A DNA stretch of 64,000 nucleotides from Hesseltinella vesiculosa (taxonomy: Eukaryota; Mucoromycota; Mucoromycetes; Mucorales; Cunninghamellaceae), in NCBI GenBank assembly GCA_002104935.1, contig MCGT01000006.1:62001-126000 (forward strand), read 5' to 3'. Positions 33,416 to 43,138 of this stretch are shown here, piece by piece. The notes under the pieces were generated by a model. That model worked only from the letters and a program-made list of their open reading frames with translations, did not search any database and was not told the origin of the DNA. The translations under genes were made by a program, and so were the position numbers. Position 1 is the stretch's first letter. Each line of letters opens with the position of its first letter.

Positions 33416-35063
33416 CTATTCCAGGTCCACGTTGAGCTTGGAGAACATGGCGCGGATTTCATCGACGGTCATGGAACCCAAAATATCGCCTTGACGAGTA
33501 CGCAAGTTGACAGTGCCGGATTCCATTTCTTTTTGGCCAACGACACCAATAAAGTTATAGCGCTGCTGTTGAGCATGTCGGATCATCTTGTTCAGGCGGT
33601 CGCGCGACGACACATCCGCATCCACATAAAAGGTCTCGCCTTGCGATTTGTTGCCAGACAGTTGCTCAGCAACCGACTGAGCATACTCAGCAAAAGGGGT
33701 GGCCACGGGTAAGATCACAGCCTGGCGCGGGCTCAACCAGAAAGGCCACTTGCCTTGGGTGTGTTCTGTCAGAATGGCCATCATTCGCTCGATGGAACCA
33801 AGAATCGCCCGGTGGATGATCACTGGCCGCTGGCTCTGGTCCTGCTCATCGACATACTTCAGATTGAAGCGCTGTGGCAGCTGGAAATCCAGCTGGATCG
33901 TTGCTGTCTGGTGCGACTTGCCACTGGAGTCCTTGACCATGATATCGATTTTTGGCCCATAGAACGCCCCGTCACCGTGCTTGATCGTCCATTTTCGGCC
34001 GCTGGCATCCAGAGCCTTCTTGAGTGCACCCTCCGCATTGCTCCATTCTTCCTCGGACCCAATGTAATTCGTTTCTGGCCGGGTCGACAGCGTAAAGTCA
34101 TAGTGAGGGAATTGGAATGCCTTGTACACACGGTCCACAAACGACAAGCACGCGCTGATTTCTTGACCAATCTGGGCCTCGGTACAAAAGATATGAGCAT
34201 CATCTTGATGAAACCGGCGCACACGAGTCAATCCAGACAATGCGCCCGACGCCTCGTTTCTATCCAACGCAGGGCATCAGTCAGTCACTTTTTTTTTTTT
34301 TTTTTTTTTACCTATGCAGTGGACTAAAGTCAGCCAAGCGAATGGGCAGGTCGCGGTACGATTTAGGTTTGCTATCAAAAATCAGACAATGACCAGGGCA
34401 ATTCATAGGCTTAAGGCCATAGATACCTTCGTCCTCTTCTTCTTGACCCTCGCCATGGTCGCAGCATCCTTCTTGTACGGTTTGTCCACCTTTCACAGTG
34501 AACATGTCGTCAGCATAGTTTTCCCAGTGTCCGCTGGTTTCCCACAGGTCTTTCTTGTAAATCAAAGGCGTCATAACTTCATCGTAGCCGTAGCGTTTGT
34601 ACTCCCGTCGTAAAAAGTCTTGCAAGCGACACACCAAGCGAGTACCATGGGGTAATAAAAAGATCGACCCTGGGCTGTAGCTGTGAATCATGAACAGGTC
34701 CTGGGCTTTGCCAATGGCTCGATGATCTCGCTCATTGGTTTTGGAGACGTCTACGCAAAACAGCAAGGACATGCATCGAGTGAGTTGGTAAAGTCAGGAT
34801 AAATAAAATAGGTGTACCATTGACTTGTTTCTTGGCTTTGGTGACAGGTATGGAATAATGACGTTGAGCTGTGAGCACTAGGCAAGGGATCGAGGTGCCT
34901 GTGAAAGAAATCAAGTAAAAAAAAAGCGCAGGTGTCAGCGTTTTTTTGGATGGTTAGTGTTCTGCATTTTGCATGTCAAGTTGTACTCTCTTGAGAAAAA
35001 AAGCTTACGAGTGACACTTGGTGATACGATCTTGAGGGATCGTGATATGGATCGCAAGAACAT
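33416..35063 (-). CDS. MST1: Mitochondrial threonyl-tRNA synthetase
   Basis: Four exons, complement of 33416-34259, 34312-34750, 34818-34898 and 35009-35063, 472 residues. A Ser/Arg-rich leader (MFLRSISRSLKIVSPSVTR) points to mitochondria. The class II core follows at once: HRAIGKAQDLFMIHSYSPGS, LKPMNCPGHCLIF, LPIRLADFSPLHRNEASGAL, motif 2 RVRRFHQDDAHIFC and GAFYGPKIDIMVKDSSGKSH. The C-terminal anticodon-binding domain ends VGQKEMESGTVNLRTRQGD. There is no TGS or N2 editing domain, as in yeast MST1, so the cytosolic enzyme must be elsewhere. An acidic Gly/Glu-rich insertion (GGQTVQEGCCDHGEGQEEED) of about 20 residues sits just before LKPMNCPGH. Confidence 0.92.
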
Positions 35064-36570
35064 GGCTCCCTGGTTGAAATGAATGAAAGGGAAAAAAAAC
35101 AAGCTGGCCTGCAAACCGGGAAAGGCTTGACTTTCCCCGCTAGGTGAATGTCGGGCATTGAACCGGGTTTTGCCTGGTCGCAGGTGGTTTTTTGTGCTTT
35201 GTTCAGGTAGCCTCATACACCTACCATAGGATGAGGTTAGTGCTGGTAAAATCACGAAGGGGGGGGGGAATTCAACGAAGCATGTATTGCGCCTTCCATT
35301 TTTTTCCCCAGGAAAGTACCGTCTAGGTGTTAGGAAAGCGCCTTTTTTTCGATAGTCTTGCACCTTTGCTGCGATCATTTTCTTTTCACTTTTGCCTGCT
35401 TCGAAAGCCTCATTCGAGGCTTTGAGAAGGGTTTTACTTTGCCCAGGTCAGCGCGAAGCCCATCAACAGAACTGCGACGCACATATTCTGTTCGGGCTTC
35501 ACTCTTCGGCGATGAAAACATCGTCTGTCGCTTTGGGTGACGAGATCACCACTCGCTCCCACGAGGAAACAATGAACTTGCAGCCTTTCCTGGTTCCACA
35601 CCCACGGCATCTCACGAGCCAAATATCATTGTTCCATCTTGCACCACCCCTGTCTTCTTGCCCATCCACTCCACTTCCTATCACTGGTGTCCCCGAAAGG
35701 AAAAAGTACGCGTGCTGCTAGTTTGAAGCAATACCTCAACCCTTTTTTTTTTTTTTTTTGAGAAATGACGAGCACGATTGTTTAAAATATGAGGGGGTGG
35801 GCACAAGAAATAGTTTTTGAAATACTGTACGCCTCACTCACAAATTTAGCCTTCTCCATTGCATTTTTATTTCATCTCGACAGGATGGTTTGGTTTTATT
35901 TCCGTTTAATTTGACGGCCAAGGTTCATTTGCGAAGAAAAAAAAAACCCTGCAAGATTCAAACCAGGCTTTTGACGTAATAGGATATGCGGTTGACCATT
36001 GTTTCTTTGTAGCTTGGTAGTGCAGTTTCTTCATCATTTTGAACCCTCATTTTAATATCAAGCGCTTGAAGTTGGATATGATATTAGCAACCTTGGCAAA
36101 CAAAAAAAAAAGGGGGGGGTCAATCATCCGCTTCCCGCTTTGCCTCCTTCATTCACCTTGTCACTGCGTTTGTTGATATCGTTCGTCACCATGGTCTCAG
36201 TTTATCGGTCAGTAATTTAATACGGAAGCCAAAGGAGTGTTGCCAAACGAGATTTAATTCATGGGCGGGTTGCCTACGTCCTCGAAAGCAAAAAAAGGTC
36301 AGCCAATCTGCTTCATTTCATTTAATATAATTTTCGCCATACCTTTTGTCGATTGATTTATCATCGCCAAACTTATCCCCATTAAATTTGATTTTTTTTG
36401 CTTTGCGATTGAGTTTCTGAGTGCTCCATCATAGGCAGTTTTGCCATTATACAGATTCTCGATTGATTGAAAGCCAATGCGCGACTATCTTGGACAAAAA
36501 AAAAAAAAGAATGAGACCAAGGAATCTATTTCTGATTCTTGATGCTAACTTGCCTTTAATGCTACTGCTG
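35064..36570. other. Intergenic, no gene called
   Basis: Plus-strand open stretch 35392-35721 has its first ATG only at 35512 and no motif, so it is not called. The remainder is AT-rich with T/A runs. Confidence 0.45.
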
Positions 36571-36582
36571 ATTCAATGCATC

Positions 36583-37750
36583 GGTTCGTTTTCTTTCCAG
36601 CGAAAATTAAGTTGCCACTCTCCATGTTGATCTGACAGTAACTGATTTTTTTTTCGAGTTGAGTGAGTATGCCCCAATGAGTTCAATTGCTTGCATTGGC
36701 GAGAGTGCCTGTCTAGTAAATTTCTCGCAGTTGTACTCCATTCAGATTTGTAGAGGCGGATGATGTGATCATGCCAAATAAGCTGTCTAAGAAAAAGAGG
36801 AGATGAGGCTATGGCCGAGTTGACATTGATGCTGACATACCATTGCTGCTTCTGTTTTGATGCCTTGGTTCGTTTTCTTTGCTGAGAAGATTGAGTTACC
36901 ACTTTTCAGTTGTTTGGATGTCCTGATTTTGAGAGGTGCTCCAAAGAGTTCAATTGTCTGCTTTGCCAAGTGTGCCCGTCCAATAATTGCTAATAACTGT
37001 CCTCCAATAAGTTTTGTAATGGTGGATGATGTGGTCAAGCCTAGTAAGCTGTCTAAAAAAAGTAGATGAGACCATGGGCTGGTTTACTGTGCTGATGACA
37101 TACCTTTGATATTGCTGCTTTGATGCTTTTAGTTCGTTTTCTTCCAGTAAATTGTGCTGCCCATATTTCATGCATGCTTTGTAAGCTCAGGTAGATTTCA
37201 AACGTGAATTTGTTGTTCGGTGACTGATGCTTGTCATTGAAGATAGAATAATCCAATGTGATAAGGTTGGATGCATAAGTCACCATTTAGGAGATTGCCT
37301 GCGACAATTCAGTGGGTTTGTTTGACTTTGCCAGGCTGAACTGCCACTTTCCGTGGTTGACCAGAGAGTAACTTGCTTTTTTTTTCGGGCTCAATAAGTG
37401 TGCCAGTTTTGAGAGATGCTCCAATAGTTCAATTGTCTGCATTGTCGAGAACTGCCGTCTAGTAATTGCTGTCAACTGTCCTCCATTGAGATTTGTAAAG
37501 GCGGATGATATGATCATGCCAAGTAAGATGTCTAAAATAGAAGAGATGAGACCATGGTCGAGTTGACTTTGATGCTGACATACCTTTGCTATTGCTGCAT
37601 TGATGCTTTGATTTCAAATGTATTTGGTTTCAGGTGACTCGTGCTTGTCATTGGAATTAGCATAAGCCAGAGAGATGATGTGGTTGGGTACACAAGTCAC
37701 CATTTACGAGATTGCCCTGTGGCAAACCAGTGGATTTTTTTGATGGAGTT
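36583..37750 (-). repeat. Three diverged copies of a gene-like repeat
   Basis: Related blocks lie at about 36583-36850, 36868-37135 and 37310-37600. Shared landmarks are the TTCAATTG(C/T)(C/T)TGC segment, the GGATGAT(G/A)TG(A/G)TCA segment, TAAG(C/A)TGTCTAA, and GATGCTGACATACC. A second shared block occurs at about 37220-37325 and 37633-37745 (CTTGTCATTG, ACAAGTCACCATTTA), so the largest unit is near 410 bp. Read on the minus strand each copy looks like an exon (GGQLLAIIGRAHLAKQTIEL in copy 2, GGQLTAITRRQFSTMQTIEL in copy 3) flanked by GTATGTCAG donors and CTAAG acceptors. Copy 1 has in-frame stops, and phases do not join. It looks like a decayed tandem exon duplication. Confidence 0.6.
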
Positions 37751-37987
37751 GCCACTTTGTGAGGATGAATTCAAGTGTATAAATTTCCATCTCCGTTATG
37801 GACCTCGTGTGTTGGTTGAGCAAGATCAAACTATCCTATAATAAATCAGTATTCAGTACTGATTGCAGAGAGACCAGGGTTCGTTGCTCTTGCATTACCT
37901 TGTTTGAAATGTCCAGACATTATTTGGCTGGAGACCAACTGCATGAGAGAGTTTGATTTCTGGATGTCTTGATGTTATTGAGTTGGT

Positions 37988-38703
37988 TCAAGATGCACTG
38001 CAGAAAAAAAAATGAGTAACCTGGGGTGCCTCGACAAATGATCTCGTCTTACCTATCGCAGTTGGCTTTTCAGTGCTTGCGTGATGGGTGCGGCTTGGGC
38101 TTTTTGCTTTGACACCAAGACACCACCGGCATGGATATTTTTGTGGGTTAAACAATGGATAGCCCACTCCCAAACGATAGCCTGAAGATGGAATGGAGAG
38201 ACCAAAGTATAATGATGTTTGACCCATTCGGGGTTTTCCGGTCTTGTTGCCAGAGGGGGGTAAAAGTCTAGCGTTCCCCAGTTGGCAATGCGGTTGAATA
38301 CCCTGCATTCGTCTTGAAGTTCATTGAAGTAGCCAAGGATGTCACGAGAGGCCAGAATTCATCTATTTTTTGTAAACAGGTCAGATCGTGCAGGAATTAT
38401 AAATAAAGCTGCTTACTTTTGGCTTCCCAGAACGCTTAGATTCAATGGTCGCGTGGCTTTTGGAGTCTTGCCAGCAAAATACGAGATGATTGACATTGGC
38501 TGATGTAGCTCGTTGACTTCATGATCACCAGCTATGAGAAACAGAAGCTGGAGTACTTTGACCAAAGACTGGAGGTTTGAAACCCATAATTGTCGAGAGT
38601 CATTGATCGAATGCATAATCGAATTGATGTCTTTGCCCTGCCTACCTGCCAAAAAAAAAAGAAGTCGCGACCTCCCCGCCAAATGCAATCTGGCATGAAC
38701 CAT
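37988..38703 (-). pseudogene. Probable broken gene, family unknown
   Basis: Two coding-like blocks on the minus strand. The first, ending at 38417, reads SRQLWVSNLQSLVKVLQLLF, GDHEVNELHQPMSIISYFAG and KTPKATRPLNL. The second, 38055 to about 38363, reads ILASRDILGYFNELQDECRV, FNRIANWGTLDFYPP, EWVKHHYTLVSPFHLQAIVW and CLTHKNIHAGG. A good 54-nt intron (GTAAGC...AAATAG) joins them, but the join puts a TGA at the second codon of the second block. Both blocks otherwise look like real protein. I do not recognise the family. Either a pseudogene or a mis-modelled border. Confidence 0.4.
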
Positions 38704-39690
38704 ATCCTAGGCGAGCCCTATCGTGAATCCTTCACCACGCAGACACTTACCTACACTCTCCTGGTTCAGTCCCAGCCCTGTGTCAGGTCGTCAAAAGTAC
38801 GAAGCTGCGTTTTCCTTCTGGCTTTCCCATGAAAGACCAAGTCGACACTGGATCCAACAAGCATCAGGAGATTCCATCAAGAGGACAAGAATGACAACCA
38901 AAAGGCACAAGAGGACAAGGCAGCACATTCCTTTGGTCGACCGGTCTCCCAAGCAAGGCAATCGAAGGAGGCCGGCCACAGAAGCGTTGAAAAAGTGAAG
39001 AAAAAGAATGGTTAGCGGCGGCCTGTCTTGAATAAAATGATAATCATCTGACTTACCGATTCGTTTGAGCAGGACAGGAGGGTTAGAAGATGGCTCCACC
39101 AGCACAGAATGATATGGGAGTTTTTTTTGCGAAAAAGAAAAAAAGGGTAGCAATTAGTCATTGGTCAAAACTTCTATACAAGATACTTTTACCTTAAAAG
39201 GAGATCATTTTCCAGAAGGTGCCTAAGCAGTCCAAAAAAAAAAAAGTGCCCAACATGTCCAATAGTTCCAGTGGTCGATGTCATTCATTCCTTTGTGTAT
39301 CTCCATCCGCTAAGTGTCATGAAAGAAAGAGTGAGCTGTTGACTTTATCATCCGTACCTTCATCCACAGGAGCACAAGGAAGCCGGCCAGGAAAATATAG
39401 GAACGCGACCACAGCAGTGTCCAGAAACACTTTGGCAAGCTTCAAGCAGAAGGTGTCCATCACGCACTTGGAGAGGAGAGGCTAACCTCAGTGTTGGCGA
39501 TAGCAGGCCAGTTGAAGACCATAGGTGTTGAGGCTGGTCAGTCAGTTCAGGAGCCGTTGGTGGCTGAAGACCGGTAGGCAGGGCAGGGGACGAGTGCAGG
39601 GTTGTTAGTAGGTCACCTAAAAAAAAAGCGTGTTGAGTAAAATGAATCACTCAAGCTATATAATTATCTTACCGTTTGTGGTGACCTAAA
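38704..39690 (-). other. Gene-like fragments of uncertain status
   Basis: Minus-strand pieces with splice-like borders: a hydrophobic stretch MCCLVLLCLLVVILVLLME (about 38860-38920) without an upstream ATG, and a possible small membrane protein starting at 39522 with exons 39487-39522, 39358-39429 and a segment from 39309 downward. Its helix reads SYIFLAGFLVLLWMK. The last intron would be only 32 nt, so the model is doubtful. Together with the blocks at 36.5-38.7 kb this suggests remnants of one or more lineage-specific genes. Confidence 0.3.
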
Positions 39691-39704
39691 TGACGTGGTC
39701 AGAG

Positions 39705-39812
39705 TTGCCAGGCGCCAAGAGGCAGGCGCCAAAGAGACAGGCGCCAAAGAGACAGGCGCCAAGCAAACAGGCGCCACAAAAAGCAGGCGCCAAACACACA
39801 GGCGACAAAGGG
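39705..39812. repeat. 15-bp GC-rich minisatellite
   Basis: About six to seven imperfect copies of a 15-bp unit containing CAGGCGCCAAA(G/C)A. Each holds the palindrome GGCGCC. It lies 20 bp or more past the stop codon of the repeat-exon membrane protein gene, so probably in its 3' UTR. Confidence 0.75.
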
Positions 39813-39833
39813 CGAGGCACCGAGGAGGGAAGA

Positions 39834-42800
39834 CTATGGCCAGTCGGCCGGCAGGCCAGGAGCAGACGGCAGAAACACCGGTTTGATGCGGTGGCGAAGC
39901 GGCTTGATGTCGCGCTTTGCCTAGTTAGATGTAAAAAAAAAGTCAGTGAGTGCCATGGGCCCATGGCCAACAAGGTCTTTATCTATTGTTTTTCTTACGA
40001 GAACATCACCGCTTGCCACGCGCCGACGAGGGGGGTCAACCTCGTCATCTCCTGGCCCGGAGTTCAGTTGGACCCCAACGATCCTTGCTGCGGCAGCCGC
40101 TGTACCTGCTGCCAAGGCAGGCACAGCGGGAGGAACAGCAGGAAAAACAGGTGCAACTACACCGCGCCCAGCTGGACGAGCAGCTGAACGCACACGGCCA
40201 CCAGCGAGGGCAAGAAGAGCTTCGGCTGCTGACGTGCAGCGCACGCCAGCAGCAGCAACAGGAGGAGCAGCAACAGGAGGAGCAGCCACAGGAGGAGCAG
40301 CCACAGGAGGAGCAGCCACAGGAGGAGCAGCCACAGGAGGAGAAACAGCGGCAGACACACGCACAGAAGCAGCAGGAGCAGCAGAACGCACACGGCCACC
40401 AGCGAGAGCAAGAAGAGCTTCGGCTGCTGACGTGCAGTGCACGCCAGCAGGAGGAGGAGGAGCAGCAGCAGCAGCAGTGCGCACGGCGGGTGGTGCACTC
40501 GCACGCACAGCCGGACGAACAGCTGTGCGTGGAGGAGGAGGAATGGACGTGCGCACTGGGCGTCGAGGAAGAGGACGCGCGACAACAGGAGAAACAGCAG
40601 CAGACACAACAGGAGCAGCGGCAGACACAACAGCAGCGGCAGACGCAACAGGAGCGGCAGACACAACAGGAGCGGCAGACACACCAGGAGCGGCAGCAAC
40701 ACGCACAGTGGGAGCGGGAGCGGCAGAGACAGCAGGGCGAACAACAGAACGCACACGGGCACCACCAGCAAGAGCAACGAGAGCTTCAGCAGCCGACGAG
40801 CGGCGCACACCACCAGCAACAGCAGGAGAAACGACATCCGCCAAGCGAGAACGCACAATGGGAGCAGGTGCGTTGTCGCTTGCCACAGTGCAGGTGGGCA
40901 GGCACTGGGCAGGACCAGCAGGCACGTCACCAGTGCCTGGGGCTCGCTTGACGGGGGCTGCTGTGGGTGCAGTGTCGTCTACGAGCATTGGCTCGACAGG
41001 AACCACGACACTGCGGGCTTGCACCACAGCAGCAGGTGCCAGGGCAGGTTCATCCACGAGCATTGGCTCGGGAGAGGCCACTGGCACCGGAACAGGGACA
41101 CCCGCATCGGCTTCAGGAGCCCAGCACCAAGGAACAGGGACACCAACGCGACGAACAGGCAAAAGACCTAGATTGGATTGAGCAAGATGTCAATACACAC
41201 TCTCCATTTCAATACTCCAACATTGTCTTACCAAAAGCGCGGTCAAAGGCCATGTGGCGGGCATGTCGTCGGCGGTGTCGGCGGTGCTGGCTGACAAAAC
41301 TGAAGCGCAGTTTGCCTAAGAATAAAATAGATCGTATATGAGTTATGCGTCTTTGGTTGGCTTCACTATTTGCAACTTACGCTCAAGCACGTATGGCTGA
41401 TGGCGGTGGCCATAGTGCTTGTTTGGCCAAGCAACCAACTTTGAGCGGGGTCGGGAGGCTTGTAAAAAAAAAAAAAAAGAATGAGCTTCATGTTTGCATT
41501 CATGTTTTACAAGATCTGGTTTCACTCGACTTACGAGGGCAAAAGACCACGACAGGTACATCAGCTGATGCGGCAGGAGCAACAGTGGCCGCATCAACTG
41601 AAGGGGCAGAGCTTGAAATCACAGCCACAGCTGATGCGGCAGGAGCAACAGTGGCCGCATCAGCTGAAGGAGCAGGGCTTGAAATCACAGCCTCAGCAGA
41701 GTCTGAGGCTGGAACACCGCGAGTGGAAACTTTCTTGACGACGAGGAGGTTGGATTCCTAAATGGAATGCAAAAAAATTAGTTTTGCACCGATACAAAAC
41801 AAGTCATTTGATTAACTCACCAAGCCAATCGAGTCCTCGTTTTTGGTGATGGGGGCTTTGTTGACGACGAGGAGGTTGGTTCCCTACATGAAGTACGACG
41901 AGATTAGTACTGCTGCACCGGTGAAAACGAAGTCTTTGATTAACTCACCAAGCCAAAGGTATCCTCGCTTGCGGTGTTGGGGACTTTGTTGTCGACGAGG
42001 AGGTTGGTTCCCTACATGAAGTACGACGAGATTAGTACTGCTGCACCGGTGAAAACAAAGTCTTTGGTCAACTTACCAAGCCAAAGGTATCCTCGTTTGT
42101 CGTGGTCAGGACTTTGGGGTGGTGAATGAGCTTCGCCTATTTGCAACAAAAAGGAAAAGGGGTGAGTTGTGTGTTCTCTTGCCAAGAGCCATAACAAATA
42201 GCCAAAGACTTACATTGTTGATACAGCGGATGACAAACTCATTCTTTGCAGAACGTGTGCCCTATGCACAGTTAAAAAAAATGACTGTGAATAAACGATT
42301 CCAGAGTATTTGATCAAACTTACCAAGTCCACGTTCTGGTACTCAACCCCCTTTGTACAATGAAAAGATAAGAAAAAGAAAAATGGATATGAGTACAATG
42401 GTTTCTAGGCAAAGATGTTTTTGGTAAGACTTACAAAGTCCAAAGGTGCGTATTGGTGTCGGCGGGTTCGCTAATTAAAGTAAAGAAGGCGATGTTTAGA
42501 CTCGACTGAATCGACCACTACTTTAGTATTAAACTTACCGTGCCCGTGGCGAACAAGTAGATTGCATACATGATCAAGGACAGGGAACATGCAGCAATCA
42601 AGGCGGAGGCTATGGCCGACACAAGCAGGATCAAGGTTGACCCAAGCAGGAGCAAGGCTGACCATAGCGCGGCCGACAAGCAGACCAACACCACATCATA
42701 AAGCTTGCTGACCAAAAGGTCAGCGGCCAAAACCAACTGATGAGCCAGGTGCACTACATCAGGGGTAATGGCAAGCACGCAACGAGCAAAACGCACAGCA

Positions 42801-43138
42801 ACGTTGCGGATGTGGTGGCCAATACGCACAGCACCTTTGTGGATCTGGCCAAAAAGATCCAAACGAACAACACCCCAAAGCAGAACATAACATGCCAGGA
42901 CGGCAGCCATGGCGCAAAGGCCAAGCGCAAAGTCACTGGCAAAGTTCTCGGAAACTTCACCCACGGTGGCCAGTGGGGAAGGTGAGGATGCAGGTGCAGC
43001 ATCGAGGAGAGCGGGAACGGGTGGTGGGGTGATCAAGGGGGTGGTCGAGCGAGTCAGACGCTCAAGCTCGAGCACAAAGCGCCAGTACTGGCGGAAGAAC
43101 AGCACTGGCAAAAAAACGGCAGCAAAGAGGAAGAGCAT
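39834..43138 (-). CDS. Membrane protein built of micro-exons and Ala/Pro/Val repeats
   Basis: Twelve exons, complement of 39834-39920, 39999-41167, 41232-41315, 41381-41458, 41535-41757, 41821-41883, 41949-42011, 42077-42136, 42214-42261, 42324-42350, 42435-42470 and 42539-43138, sum to exactly 845 residues with all phases matching. Exon 1 (residues 1-200) has an N-terminal hydrophobic segment (FLFAAVFLPVLFF), a helix near 71-90 (LCAMAAVLACYVLLW) and a hydrophobic pair near 145-196. Six phase-0 exons of 36, 27, 48, 60, 63 and 63 nt follow. The two 63-nt exons encode GTNLLVxNKxPxTxxEDxxGL and their units repeat every 125-128 bp. Exon 8 repeats SADAATVAPAASA twice. Exon 11 has PPVAA repeats and three copies of SAAEALLALAGG-type motifs. 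Family unknown; probably a surface or endomembrane protein. Confidence 0.65.
40255..40345 (-). repeat. In-frame 15-bp repeats encoding PPVAA
   Basis: About six copies of a GC-rich 15-bp unit (GGAGGAGCAGCCACA on the plus strand) inside exon 11 of the membrane protein gene. They encode Pro-Pro-Val-Ala-Ala repeats on the minus strand. Confidence 0.8.
41821..42136 (-). repeat. Tandem exon-intron duplication
   Basis: Three consecutive units of about 125-128 bp, each one exon of 60-63 nt plus its intron. The exons at 41821-41883 and 41949-42011 are close copies, and the exon at 42077-42136 keeps the 3' half (NEDTFGL). Introns share the segment ATGAAGTACGACGAGATTAG. The first half of the 41535-41757 exon (SNLLVVKKV) is a fourth, older copy. 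Confidence 0.85.

Noticed and set aside
35392..35721. Plus-strand open stretch of about 109 codons
   Set aside because: First ATG is only in the middle, giving about 69 residues without motif or neighbour context.
39194..39522. Possible 63-residue single-pass membrane protein with four exons
   Set aside because: Phases fit, but it needs a 32-nt intron and two weak donors, so it is kept only as a note in the region entry.
39946..41181. Very long plus-strand open frames over the Ala-rich exon
   Set aside because: GC-rich repeats leave several frames open. Only the minus strand gives splice phases that fit the upstream exons, a sensible membrane N-terminus and conserved repeat motifs.
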